Shown piece after piece: positions 27,476-35,969 of a stretch of DNA of 64,000 bases; position 1 is the first letter of the stretch; the number at the start of each line of letters is the position of its first letter. The position numbers and the translations under genes were made by a program. Under the pieces are notes generated by a model, which worked only from the letters and a program-made list of their open reading frames with translations, ran no database searches and was not told the DNA's origin. The stretch comes from Aquitalea palustris (lineage in GTDB: Bacteria; Pseudomonadota; Gammaproteobacteria; Burkholderiales; Chromobacteriaceae). The stretch lies in NCBI RefSeq assembly GCF_003693445.1, contig NZ_RFAR01000046.1, positions 1-64,000 on the forward strand. Direction: 5' to 3'.

Positions 27476-28096
27476 TTACTCCTTGTGTGCTTCACCCCAG
27501 CGTGGCATCAGCTGATGGGGAATGCGTAGCTGATCCAGAATACGTGCCACGACAAAATCCACCATGTCATCGACACTAGCTGGATGGGTATAGAAACCTG
27601 GCGATGGCGGCAGGATGACCACGCCCAGCCGCGCCAGTTGCAGCATATTTTCCAGGTGGATGACCGACAGCGGGGTTTCGCGCGGTACCAGGATCAGCTT
27701 GCGGCCTTCCTTGATGCTGACATCGGCCGCCCGCTCAATCAGATTGTCGCTCATGCCATGGGCAATGGCAGCCAGCGTACCCATCGAGCAGGGGCAGACC
27801 ACCATGGCATCTGCCGGATTGGAGCCGGAGGCCACAGGAGCAAACCATTCTTCACGGCCAAATACGGCCAGTTGTTCTGCTTGTGCGCCGGTGCGCTCGT
27901 ATAGCCATTGCTGTACCTCGGCAGGGCGCGAGGGCAGTTGCAGATTCATTTCCTGCTTGGCCACTACCTGGGCGGCTTGTGAGTACAGAACCCACACGCG
28001 GATGCCGGCGGCGATCAATGCATCGATCAGGCGCAGGCCGTAAGGTAGACCGGAAGCTCCGGTCAGGGCGACGGTAACGGTTTTGGGTATGGACAT
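27476..28096 (-). CDS. ubiX: Flavin prenyltransferase UbiX
   Basis: Attaches dimethylallyl to FMN to make prenylated FMN, the cofactor of UbiD decarboxylases in ubiquinone synthesis. The ATG at 28096 has GGAAG at 6 nt and gives 206 residues; an ATG six bases upstream abuts the ribosome-binding site, and the long upstream in-frame extension looks non-coding. Motifs: VALTGASGLPYGLRLID for FMN binding, PCSMGTLAAIAHGMSDNLIERAADV, and LILVPRETPLSVIHLENM. ubiD is not in the window. It is followed at once by nnrD. Confidence 0.94.
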   Translation of the reverse strand: MSIPKTVTVALTGASGLPYGLRLIDALIAAGIRVWVLYSQAAQVVAKQEMNLQLPSRPAEVQQWLYERTGAQAEQLAVFGREEWFAPVASGSNPADAMVVCPCSMGTLAAIAHGMSDNLIERAADVSIKEGRKLILVPRETPLSVIHLENMLQLARLGVVILPPSPGFYTHPASVDDMVDFVVARILDQLRIPHQLMPRWGEAHKE

Positions 28097-28202
28097 CAGC
28101 ATCTTCCATGGGCAGGGATCTTGCCGATGCTGTGGGCAGGATCCACAAGGGCTTGGCGGTGTGGAGGGGCGGCACTGCCCGCAGGCAGCGGCCAGTGCCG
28201 GT

Positions 28203-29045
28203 TCAGGCTTCGCGAAACAGCTGGCGGTGGCGCAGCAGCACCTGTTCGGCAGCAAAGGCCCGTGCCAGTTGTTCGGTAATATAGACCGAGCGGTGCTGGC
28301 CGCCGGTACAACCAATGGCAACCGTCAGATAGCTGCGGTTTTCCCGGCTGAACTCCGGCAGCCATTTGGCTACCAGATGACGAATGTCTTCGGTCATTTC
28401 AGCCACCTGTGGCTGTTGCAGGAAAAAGTCGACAATCGCCTGATCACGGCCGGTCAGTGGACGCAGCGCTGGATCGTAGTAGGGGTTGGGCAGGCAGCGC
28501 ACATCGAAGACATAGTCGGCATCCAGCGGGACGCCATGCTTGAAACCAAAGGACTCGAAGATGATGGTCAGCCGGCTGCTATCCGCCTCGACCAGTTCCT
28601 TGATCCAGCTTTTCAGCGCATTGGCCGATAACTCGCTGGTGTCGATGCGAATGCCCATTTCCTGAATGCTGGCCAGTAACTCCTGCTCCAGCCGGATGCA
28701 CTCTTCCACGGTGGAGCCACTGCCGGACAAGGGGTGGCGTCGACGGGTTTCGGAGAAGCGCTTGACCAGGGTTTCCGACTTGGCTTCCAGAAACAGCAGC
28801 CGTACGTCCACGCCTTGCTGGCGCAGCTTGTCCACTTCCTCTGGCAAGGCGCCCAGCGAAGGGCTGGAACGGGTATCCACGCTAATGGCGATCTGCTCGT
28901 AGCCGTAGTCGGCATACAGCGACATGGCCTCATGCAGCATGGTGGCCGGCAGATTGTCCACGCAGTAATAGCCGGAGTCTTCCAGCGCGCGCAGGGCGAT
29001 GGATTTGCCGGAGCCGGACAGGCCGCTAATCAATATCAGGCGCAT
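28203..29045 (-). CDS. rapZ: RNase adapter protein RapZ
   Basis: P-loop protein of 280 residues beginning [25 protein letters not shown]. In E. coli RapZ binds the sRNA GlmZ and presents it to RNase E, controlling glucosamine-6-phosphate synthase. The C-terminal RNA-binding domain has [26 protein letters not shown] and the [17 protein letters not shown] loop. The start at 29045 overlaps the 3' end of hprK by 20 bp. Betaproteobacteria with this hprK-rapZ pair may use it differently from enterics; no glmZ-like RNA was seen here. Confidence 0.93.
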   Translation of the reverse strand: MRLILISGLSGSGKSIALRALEDSGYYCVDNLPATMLHEAMSLYADYGYEQIAISVDTRSSPSLGALPEEVDKLRQQGVDVRLLFLEAKSETLVKRFSETRRRHPLSGSGSTVEECIRLEQELLASIQEMGIRIDTSELSANALKSWIKELVEADSSRLTIIFESFGFKHGVPLDADYVFDVRCLPNPYYDPALRPLTGRDQAIVDFFLQQPQVAEMTEDIRHLVAKWLPEFSRENRSYLTVAIGCTGGQHRSVYITEQLARAFAAEQVLLRHRQLFREA

Positions 29046-29982
29046 TTTCCTGATCTCTGAGGAAGTTGGTATGGCGTTCGATGAATTCGCGGGTGCTGTC
29101 GATGCCACGCAGTTGCAGGATGTAATTGCGTACTGCCGCTTCCACCAGCACGGCCAGGTTGCGGCCTGCCGCCACCGGCAGTACTACCTTGCGTACGGTC
29201 ACCCCCAGAATATCCTGGGTTTCCGACTGGATATTCAGTCTATCCAGCGCCTGCATGGCCTGGTCGTTGGCCTTGACCAGATGGATGATCAGTTTGAGCA
29301 CCTTTTTCGGCCGGACGGCGGTTTCACCGAAAATGGTACGGATATTCAGAATGCCCAGGCCACGCACTTCCAGAAAGTCGCGCAGCAGCGGCGGGCAACG
29401 GCCTTCCAGCGTTTCCGGGCCGATGCGGTAGAGTTCAACTGCATCGTCAGCCACCATGCCGTGACCGCGCGAAATCAGTTCCAGCGCCAGTTCGCTCTTG
29501 CCCATGGCCGAGTCGCCCATGATCAGCACGCCGATTTCCAGCACATCGAGAAAAACGCCATGCAGCACCGTTGAAACCGCCAGCGCGCGCGCCAGATAGA
29601 TGCGCAGCACATCCATCAGGTAGGGGCTTTCCAGCGGTGTGCTCATCAGCGGCACATTATGGGTGTGGCAGTAGTCGCGCAGCAGCTTGGGCACCTGCTG
29701 GCCATTGGCCACCATCACCACCGACATGGTCTTGTGGAACAGCTGGTCCAGCGCGGTTTTGGCGGCGGACTGTTCCAGCCGGTTCAGGTAGTCGACTTCG
29801 GCCAGCCCCAATACCTGTACTCGGTTGGGGTGGATGAAGTTGAGGTGACCAACCAGGGCCAGCGTGGGGCGTTGCTCGTCATTGCCGATGGGGCTGTCGG
29901 CACCACCGGTGCCGGCCACCCAGGTCAGATTGAGCTTTTGCTGATTGTCCTGATACAGCCGGCGCACGGTGATGCTAGGCAT
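29026..29982 (-). CDS. hprK: HPr kinase/phosphorylase
   Basis: Phosphorylates and dephosphorylates the seryl residue of HPr/NPr. It has 318 residues, with an N-terminal domain (1-130) and a catalytic domain. Walker A is in [19 protein letters not shown] (about residues 153-171) and the HprK signature in [17 protein letters not shown]. Its presence next to ptsN and rpoN is typical of betaproteobacteria, where a truncated PTS serves regulation more than sugar uptake. It overlaps ptsN by 8 bp and rapZ by 20 bp, so the group is translated as one unit. Confidence 0.93.
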   Translation of the reverse strand: MPSITVRRLYQDNQQKLNLTWVAGTGGADSPIGNDEQRPTLALVGHLNFIHPNRVQVLGLAEVDYLNRLEQSAAKTALDQLFHKTMSVVMVANGQQVPKLLRDYCHTHNVPLMSTPLESPYLMDVLRIYLARALAVSTVLHGVFLDVLEIGVLIMGDSAMGKSELALELISRGHGMVADDAVELYRIGPETLEGRCPPLLRDFLEVRGLGILNIRTIFGETAVRPKKVLKLIIHLVKANDQAMQALDRLNIQSETQDILGVTVRKVVLPVAAGRNLAVLVEAAVRNYILQLRGIDSTREFIERHTNFLRDQENAPDID

Positions 29983-30439
29983 TATTGGTATTCCATGCAG
30001 TGAGCAACTGGTAGAGCTCGGCGCGGTTGGTGGCGGTCAGCAATTGTTCACGCAGCTGTTTGCTGGAGAAGAGCTGGGCCAGTTCCGACAGCACTTGCAG
30101 ATGCAGGTCGGTGGCTTGTTCCGGGACCAGCAGCACAAACAGGCTTTGTACCGGCTTGCCATCTGGCGCATCGAAGGGGATGGGGTTCTTCAGCCGGATA
30201 AAAATGCCGGCGGCTTCCTTCAGGCCACGGGCACGGCCATGCGGAATGGCGACTCCCTGGCCCAGTCCGGTGGAGCCAAGCTTTTCCCGGGCAAACAGGC
30301 AGTCGAAAATTTCACTGCGCGCAATGCCGTGGGTGTTTTCGATAAGGAGGCCCACCTGCTCGAAGACGCGCTTCTTGCTGGCGACATCCAGGTCCGGGAG
30401 GATGTGATCCTGTGTCAGGATTTTGCCGATCAGGCTCAT
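29975..30439 (-). CDS. ptsN: PTS IIA-like nitrogen-regulatory protein
   Basis: EIIA-Ntr of 154 residues, the terminal phospho-acceptor of the nitrogen PTS. The phosphorylated His is in [16 protein letters not shown] (about residue 70). In other proteobacteria its phosphorylation state adjusts potassium transport and the stress response. It belongs to the rpoN-hpf-ptsN cluster and overlaps hprK. An intrinsic terminator separates it from hpf, so it may have its own promoter in the 120-bp gap. Confidence 0.93.
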   Translation of the reverse strand: MSLIGKILTQDHILPDLDVASKKRVFEQVGLLIENTHGIARSEIFDCLFAREKLGSTGLGQGVAIPHGRARGLKEAAGIFIRLKNPIPFDAPDGKPVQSLFVLLVPEQATDLHLQVLSELAQLFSSKQLREQLLTATNRAELYQLLTAWNTNNA

Positions 30440-30522
30440 AGGAGTGTGTGCACGCGGCTACAAAAACTGGCCAATTCTACGTTGCCTTCATCAAAATGAA
30501 AAAGGCTCGCTGCAAATAAAAA

Positions 30523-30543
30523 CGGGAACCCGCTGGGTTCCCG
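30523..30543 (-). terminator. Intrinsic terminator after hpf
   Basis: CGGGAACCC pairs with GGGTTCCCG around a 3-nt loop; on the minus strand GTTTTTATTTGC follows. Confidence 0.88.
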
Positions 30544-30560
30544 CATCGTCGGTCAGGTGA

Positions 30561-30884
30561 TTACAGGGTGGCTTCCGGTTGAACCTGCGGAGTCACGCGG
30601 TGTTCGCTCTGTTTTTCCTTGTGCTTGAGTACCTGTCGATCCAGCTTGTCCATCAGCGAGTCGATGGCAGCGTACATGTCGGAGTCGGTGGCTTCTACGT
30701 GGATGTCCTTGCCGGAGAGGTGAACGTTGACTTCCGCCTTTTGCACCAGCTTGTCTACCGACAGGGTGACAGTAACGTCGATGACGTGATCGACATGGCG
30801 GGTGACACGTTCCAGCTTGCTTTCCAGGAATTCGCGGAGGGCCGGGGTTACTTCGAGGTGGAGACCGGTTACTTTGAGGTTCAT
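30561..30884 (-). CDS. hpf: Ribosome hibernation promoting factor
   Basis: Short-form HPF/RaiA-family protein of 107 residues that binds idle 30S subunits and promotes 70S/100S dormancy. It begins MNLKVTGLHLEVTPALREFLE, with core EVNVHLSGKDIHVEATDSDMYAAIDSLMDKLDRQVLKHKEK (given here in outline, residues about 50-92). A strong ribosome-binding site (AAGGAG) precedes the ATG. It lies directly downstream of rpoN, its usual neighbour. Confidence 0.94.
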   Translation of the reverse strand: MNLKVTGLHLEVTPALREFLESKLERVTRHVDHVIDVTVTLSVDKLVQKAEVNVHLSGKDIHVEATDSDMYAAIDSLMDKLDRQVLKHKEKQSEHRVTPQVQPEATL

Positions 30885-30953
30885 ACCCTAACTCCTTCTT
30901 GTGTTGACTGCCCGGTCGGGTCGGCCGGGCGAGCGGATATTCTTCAAGGCGCC

Positions 30954-32384
30954 CTACAGTGCCTTGCGCAGGTTGACCGGTGGAATCTGCATAGCTTCAC
31001 GATACTTCGCAACGGTACGTCTTGCAACCTGCATGCCCTGTTTACCCAATTCGTCGGCAATGGCGCTGTCGGAAAGTGGCTTGGCCGTATTTTCGCCGTC
31101 TATCATGCGGCGGATATGGGCCTTGATGGCAGTGGCCGAGCATTCGCCGCCACTGTCGGTTTCCAGGGAACTGCCGAAGAAATATTTCAGCTCGAACAAG
31201 CCACGCGGGCAGAGCAGGTATTTCTGGGTGGTCACCCGGGAAACGGTTGATTCATGCAGCCCCAGCTCGTCTGCGATATCGCGCAGGATGAGCGGACGCA
31301 TGGCCACTTCTCCGTGTTCAAAGAACGCTTGCTGCCTTTCGACTATAGCTTCTGACACTTTCAGGATAGTGTCAAATCGTTGCTGGATGTTTTTTACCAG
31401 CCATTTTGCTTCCTGCAGGCGGCCGGAAAGTTCGCCTGCACCAGCGCGATTTTCCGACAGCATCTGGGCATACAGCTGGTTGACCCGCAGTCGCGGCACG
31501 GCACCGTTATTGAGTTCGGCTACCCAGCGGCCACGACGTTTGCGCACGGTAACATCGGGAATGACGTAGTGCACGTCTTCGCCGCCGAAACCGGCTGCCG
31601 GATGAGGGGTCAGCCGGGCGATCAGTTGCTGGGCCTGGCGGATGGCATCGTCGTCTACACCGAGTAGGCGTTTGAGCCGGGTATAGTCGCGATTGCCCAG
31701 CAAACTCAAGTGTTCTGCCACGATCTTGCGCGCCAGCGCATGGCCGTTCTCCTGCGGTGGCAGACGGTCCAGTTGCAGGCAGAGCGATTCGGCCAGCGAG
31801 CGCGCAGCGATGCCGGCGGGGTCGAATTGCTGCAACAGGCGCAGGCCGACCATCAGTTCGTCGGTTTCCAGCTCCAGCTCCAGCGGCAAATGGCTGGCCA
31901 GTTCTTCCAGATCGATGCTGAGGAAGCCGTTGTCGTCCAGTTCTTCGATCAGCAATTGCACGATGGCCTGATCGCGGGTGGGGAGCGTCAATTCGCCCAG
32001 CTGGGCCAGCAGGTGCTCGCGCAGGCTGACCGGGCAGGGGACGTTGAGCATGGGGTCGAACTCGTCGTCGCCGTCGTTGCGGCGGCTGCCGCTGCCCCAG
32101 TCTGTGAGTTCACCGCTGCTGTCGTCACGCTGGTTGCTGTCGCTGTCCGTGCTGTCAGAGGAGGGTGTGCTGTCTTCTGCCGTCGCTGGGGTGTCGCTGC
32201 TGCTGGTGCTGCTTTCTTGTGTCGGGGTGTCGTCGCCACGTTCCAGCATGGGGTTGTCCAGCAGGAAGCGCTCGACTTCGGTTTGCAGGTCGAGCGTGGA
32301 CAGCTGCAGCAGCTTGATCGACTGCTGCAGTTGCGGCGTAAGCGTGAGTTGCTGCGAGACCCTGAGCTGTAGTGACTGTTTCAT
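30954..32384 (-). CDS. rpoN: RNA polymerase sigma-54 factor
   Basis: Alternative sigma factor of 476 residues that recognises -24/-12 promoters and needs an AAA+ activator. Region I is Gln-rich (LRVSQQLTLTPQLQQSIKLLQ), followed by a Ser/Asp-rich acidic linker (about 50-110). Next come the core-binding domain, the HTH (LGLHESTVSRVTTQKYLLCP) and the C-terminal RpoN box ARRTVAKYRE (about 456-465). It lies 3 bp after lptB. Its presence makes the sigma-54 promoter and activator in the 46-53 kb island functional in principle in this cell. Confidence 0.96.
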   Translation of the reverse strand: MKQSLQLRVSQQLTLTPQLQQSIKLLQLSTLDLQTEVERFLLDNPMLERGDDTPTQESSTSSSDTPATAEDSTPSSDSTDSDSNQRDDSSGELTDWGSGSRRNDGDDEFDPMLNVPCPVSLREHLLAQLGELTLPTRDQAIVQLLIEELDDNGFLSIDLEELASHLPLELELETDELMVGLRLLQQFDPAGIAARSLAESLCLQLDRLPPQENGHALARKIVAEHLSLLGNRDYTRLKRLLGVDDDAIRQAQQLIARLTPHPAAGFGGEDVHYVIPDVTVRKRRGRWVAELNNGAVPRLRVNQLYAQMLSENRAGAGELSGRLQEAKWLVKNIQQRFDTILKVSEAIVERQQAFFEHGEVAMRPLILRDIADELGLHESTVSRVTTQKYLLCPRGLFELKYFFGSSLETDSGGECSATAIKAHIRRMIDGENTAKPLSDSAIADELGKQGMQVARRTVAKYREAMQIPPVNLRKAL

Positions 32385-32387
32385 GGC

Positions 32388-33119
32388 TTACAGGTGGAAG
32401 TGTTCGCCAAGGTAGACCTGGCGCACTTTCTCGTTGTTGACCAGTTCTTCCGGTTCGCCGGAGGCCAGTACCGAGCCGTCGCTGATGATGTAGGCGCGGT
32501 CGCAGATGCGCAGGGTTTCCCGTACGTTGTGGTCGGTAATCAGTACGCCGATGCCACGTTGTTGCAGGAAGGTGATGATTTTCTGGATGTCGATCACGGC
32601 AATCGGGTCGACGCCGGCAAAAGGCTCGTCCAGCAGGATGAAGCGTGGGCGGGTGGCCAGTACGCGGGCGATTTCCACCCGGCGTCTTTCACCGCCGGAC
32701 AGCGACAGGGCATTGCTTTCGCGCAGGTGGGCGATATTGAGGTCGTCCAGCAGCAGGCTGAGTTCCTTCTCCAGCTTGTCACCTTTGTAGCCGGCGATTT
32801 CCAGTACGGCGGTGATGTTTTCCTCCACCGTCATCTTGCGGAAAATCGAGGCTTCCTGCGGCAGGTAGCCCAGGCCAAGGCGGGCGCGCTGGTGGATGGG
32901 CAGGTGGGTGATGCTGTTGCCATCCAGGGTGATTTCGCCTTCATCGGCGCCGATCAGGCCGACAATCATGTAAAAGCTGGTGGTTTTGCCGGCGCCGTTG
33001 GGGCCGAGCAGGCCGACTACTTCGCCGCTCTGGATCTGCAGGGCGACATCCTTGACGACGGTACGTTTCTTGAAGCGCTTTTTAAGCCGCTCCACTTTCA
33101 GAATGCTGGGGCCGCTCAT
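32388..33119 (-). CDS. lptB: LPS export ABC transporter ATPase LptB
   Basis: Cytoplasmic ATPase of the LptB2FGC complex that drives LPS transport to the cell surface. It has 243 residues, with Walker [12 protein letters not shown], a Q-loop in [11 protein letters not shown], signature [16 protein letters not shown], Walker [14 protein letters not shown] and switch His in [12 protein letters not shown]. It starts 4 bp inside the end of lptA and is followed by rpoN. Confidence 0.96.
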   Translation of the reverse strand: MSGPSILKVERLKKRFKKRTVVKDVALQIQSGEVVGLLGPNGAGKTTSFYMIVGLIGADEGEITLDGNSITHLPIHQRARLGLGYLPQEASIFRKMTVEENITAVLEIAGYKGDKLEKELSLLLDDLNIAHLRESNALSLSGGERRRVEIARVLATRPRFILLDEPFAGVDPIAVIDIQKIITFLQQRGIGVLITDHNVRETLRICDRAYIISDGSVLASGEPEELVNNEKVRQVYLGEHFHL

Positions 33120-33673
33120 GGTGCGTTTCCGTCGGGTTTCTTGGCGGCAGGGGCGGTGGTGTCCCTGGGCTTGGGCTGAATGATGGCGGTGACGCGGCCA
33201 CCATTGCTGCTGGCGCCGCTGCTGACTTCATACAGCTCGGTTTCGGTGTTGTAGGTGATCACGTTGCCGATGACCAGGTCGCTGCCGCGTTTGACGCGGG
33301 CATTGCCGGTGAGTACGGCGACATGGGTGACGGTGTTGTAGTCCAGCTGGTTGGCCTGGCCTTCAATCCAGTCGTTTTTTCCATCCATTTTCTGGCGGAA
33401 CATCACCTGGCGGCCGGTGGCCTGCATGGTCTGGTTACCCTGCTTGTCCTGGGTGACGGTGGCGCGGTCGGCGTTCAGTTTCAGTGTGCCCTGCACGATG
33501 ATCACATTGCCCTGCCAGACGGTCACGCCTTTGAGCTGATCCAGGTTGCCGCGATCGGCACTGATTTCAATGGGTTTGTCGCGGTCGGCCTTTTCTGCGT
33601 GTGCACTGTGGCCGACGCACAGCGAAAGCGCCAGCAAGGCCAGGCGGGCGTAGCTGCGGCATTTATTTTTCAT
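33116..33673 (-). CDS. lptA: LPS transport periplasmic protein LptA
   Basis: Periplasmic bridge protein that carries LPS from LptC to LptD. The ATG at 33673 gives 185 residues with a signal peptide ([26 protein letters not shown]) cut near residue 26. The OstA-like beta-jellyroll has [21 protein letters not shown] and [21 protein letters not shown]. The C-terminus is Pro/Ala/Lys-rich. It overlaps both lptC and lptB. Confidence 0.92.
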   Translation of the reverse strand: MKNKCRSYARLALLALSLCVGHSAHAEKADRDKPIEISADRGNLDQLKGVTVWQGNVIIVQGTLKLNADRATVTQDKQGNQTMQATGRQVMFRQKMDGKNDWIEGQANQLDYNTVTHVAVLTGNARVKRGSDLVIGNVITYNTETELYEVSSGASSNGGRVTAIIQPKPRDTTAPAAKKPDGNAP

Positions 33674-34223
33674 AAGTGACCTTTGCATTGGACAGCAGCT
33701 GCAATTGGCCGGTCTGCTGTTCATAGATGAAGCCGACGGCGCTGCCGCTCGACTTGCCGTGATAGAAGTGGGTCAGCGTGGCGGCCTGCGCGATGTGGCG
33801 CACGGTATCGATACGCATATTGCTGCTGACCACGCGGGTTTCCGGCTGAGTGGCGCTGGCCGGCTGGATCAGCGTGACTTTCTTGTCAAACAGCGCCTGT
33901 CTGGTTTTGCTGTTATAGCGCCCGCTGTCGCCAATGGCATGGTAGGCCAGTACACCGTTCTTGTAGCTTTGCAGGTCGGGTGTTTCAAAATAGGACTCGG
34001 TGCGGTCGGGGTACTGCCACATGCGGCTGGCGATCATTTTTTCCTGCAGCATGCCCTTGGGGTCGTAGCGGGTGGCGACGACGCCATCCACCACGACTTC
34101 CGGCTTGTTGGGGTCGAGTTCGCGCTTGCTGGGCTCCCAGCGCGATACCGTATCCAGCCAGACTGTCAGCAGACCGGTGATGAGGACCAGCAGGATGGGA
34201 AACAGCCGGTGCGAACGGATCAT
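33663..34223 (-). CDS. lptC: LPS export protein LptC
   Basis: Bitopic inner-membrane protein of 186 residues that receives LPS from LptB2FG. One N-terminal helix (FPILLVLITGLLTVWLDTVS) is followed by a periplasmic LptC domain (VVDGVVATRYDPKGMLQEKM; LQSYKNGVLAYHAIGDSGRY). It overlaps kdsC upstream by 4 bp and lptA downstream by 11 bp. Confidence 0.9.
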   Translation of the reverse strand: MIRSHRLFPILLVLITGLLTVWLDTVSRWEPSKRELDPNKPEVVVDGVVATRYDPKGMLQEKMIASRMWQYPDRTESYFETPDLQSYKNGVLAYHAIGDSGRYNSKTRQALFDKKVTLIQPASATQPETRVVSSNMRIDTVRHIAQAATLTHFYHGKSSGSAVGFIYEQQTGQLQLLSNAKVTYEK

Positions 34224-34744
34224 GCCAGATACCTGGCCAGAATGGCGTCGAAATTGCCCTGCGCCTGCATGATGAGCTCGGCCAGTTCGCGCACCGCCCC
34301 CTGGCCGCCGGGAAAGCCGGTGACGTAATGGGCGTGCTGGCGTACCAGGGTGGGGGCAGCCGGTACGGCGACGGCCAGCCCGACACGGCGCAGCACGGGC
34401 AGGTCGATCAGGTCGTCACCGATGAAGGCGCATTGCTCCGCCGTGACGCCAGCCTGCTCCAGCAATTGGGCCAGTGCTTCCTGCTTGTTGTGGATGCCGC
34501 CAAAGTAGAAATCGATACCCAGGGCCTGGGCGCGATGTTCCACGCAACGATCGGCGCGGCCGGAGATGATGGCCAGCCGCACTCCGGTGGACTGCAGCAG
34601 CTTGAGGCCCAGACCGTCCTGCACGTAGAAGGATTTGCTTTCTTCGCCCTGGGCGTTGTAGTAGATGCGGCCGTCGGTGAGGACGCCGTCCACATCCATG
34701 ATCAGCAGCTTGATCTTGCGGGCTTGTTCGGTGATGGCTTGCAT
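34220..34744 (-). CDS. kdsC: 3-deoxy-manno-octulosonate-8-phosphatase
   Basis: HAD-family phosphatase releasing KDO from KDO-8-phosphate. The ATG at 34744 gives 174 residues; a longer in-frame start adds 31 low-complexity residues. Motif I is LLIMDVDGVLTDGRIYY with the two catalytic Asp; motif II is around LAIISGRADRCVEHRA; the Mg-binding motif is AFIGDDLIDLPVLRRVGL. No cap domain is present, as expected for this tetrameric C0-type enzyme. It sits between kdsD and lptC. Confidence 0.94.
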   Translation of the reverse strand: MQAITEQARKIKLLIMDVDGVLTDGRIYYNAQGEESKSFYVQDGLGLKLLQSTGVRLAIISGRADRCVEHRAQALGIDFYFGGIHNKQEALAQLLEQAGVTAEQCAFIGDDLIDLPVLRRVGLAVAVPAAPTLVRQHAHYVTGFPGGQGAVRELAELIMQAQGNFDAILARYLA

Positions 34745-34772
34745 GGGTTTCCTTGTTGGCGCGCTAGCCGGG

Positions 34773-35753
34773 CTAGACCACGCCGGCCTTGAGCAGGTCG
34801 TGCATGTGGATGGCGCCGGCCAGTTTGCCGTCGGCATCCACTACCAGCAGGCTGGTAATGCGCCGCTGCTCCATCAGGTGAACCGCCTCGGTGGCCAGCT
34901 TGCTGTGCAGGATGGTTTGCGGGGCGGGGCTCATCACCTGGTCGATGTTCAGGTCGTAGATATTGCCGGAGTGCTCCAGCGTGCGGCGCAGGTCACCATC
35001 GGTATAGATGCCGCAGATGACATTGTCTGCGCTGGCGATGGCTACCATGCCCAGTCGCTTGTGCGACATTTCCAGCAGGGCGTCTTTCAGCGCGGTGCCG
35101 GGCGTGACGCGCGGCAGCTCTTCGCCGCTGTGCATCAGGTCCTTGACGTGTACCAGCAGGCGACGGCCCAGGCTGCCGCCGGGATGAGACAGGGCGAAGT
35201 CTTCCGGGCCGAACTGGCGTGCGTCCAGCAGGGTAACGGCCAGAGCATCTCCCAGTGCCATCTGCACCGTGGTGCTGGTGGTGGGGGCCAGGCCTAGCGG
35301 GCAGGCTTCCTTTTCTACCTGGGTGTCCAGCAGGATGTCGGCTTCCCGTCCCAGCGAGGAGGCCGGATTGCCGGTCATGGCGATCAGCACCAGGCCCTTG
35401 CGCTTGAGTGCGGGCAGCAGGGCGACTACTTCGCCGGATTCCCCGGAGTTGGACAGGGCGATGACCACGTCCTGTGCGGTAATCATGCCCAGATCGCCGT
35501 GGGCGGCTTCGGCCGGATGGACGAAGAAGGCCGGGCTGCCGGTGCTGGCCAGGGTGGCGGCAATCTTGCGGCCGACGTGGCCGGACTTGCCCATGCCCGT
35601 GACAACAATGCGGCCGGTGCAGGCCAGAATGGCCTCGACCGCGCGCAGAAAGTCACCATTCAGGCGACGGGACAGGGCCAGAATTGCGTCCGCCTCGGTT
35701 TGCAGCACTTCGCGTGCCAAATCGAGCCGGGACCTTGCTTGAGCTTTTTCCAT
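34773..35753 (-). CDS. kdsD: Arabinose-5-phosphate isomerase
   Basis: First enzyme of KDO synthesis: ribulose-5-phosphate to arabinose-5-phosphate. The ATG at 35753 gives 326 residues; a longer in-frame start adds 17. The SIS domain (about 30-190) has VVTGMGKSGHVGRKIAATLAS and IALSNSGESGEVVAL. Two CBS domains follow (about 205-320), with VMSPAPQTILHSKLATEAV. It heads the kdsD-kdsC-lptC-lptA-lptB-rpoN run, which groups KDO synthesis with LPS export. The Kef antiporter gene is divergent, 216 bp away. Confidence 0.94.
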   Translation of the reverse strand: MEKAQARSRLDLAREVLQTEADAILALSRRLNGDFLRAVEAILACTGRIVVTGMGKSGHVGRKIAATLASTGSPAFFVHPAEAAHGDLGMITAQDVVIALSNSGESGEVVALLPALKRKGLVLIAMTGNPASSLGREADILLDTQVEKEACPLGLAPTTSTTVQMALGDALAVTLLDARQFGPEDFALSHPGGSLGRRLLVHVKDLMHSGEELPRVTPGTALKDALLEMSHKRLGMVAIASADNVICGIYTDGDLRRTLEHSGNIYDLNIDQVMSPAPQTILHSKLATEAVHLMEQRRITSLLVVDADGKLAGAIHMHDLLKAGVV

Positions 35754-35969
35754 GGGGGAAAGTATATCAAAGGTTATAATCGGCGGAGTCACAAGCTGGT
35801 GCATCTTTTGCTTGTCGGCTGATTAACAATCATTGCGCGCTACGGTTTTAGCCATTGTTCATGGCTGTTTCTGCGCGGGGTCGGGGGTAATTTCCAGTTT
35901 TGCGCCCGGCTGGCCTTGTCCGCATCATGCCTTTTTTCTCGTCCGGTTTTACAGGAGATTGTCGCACCA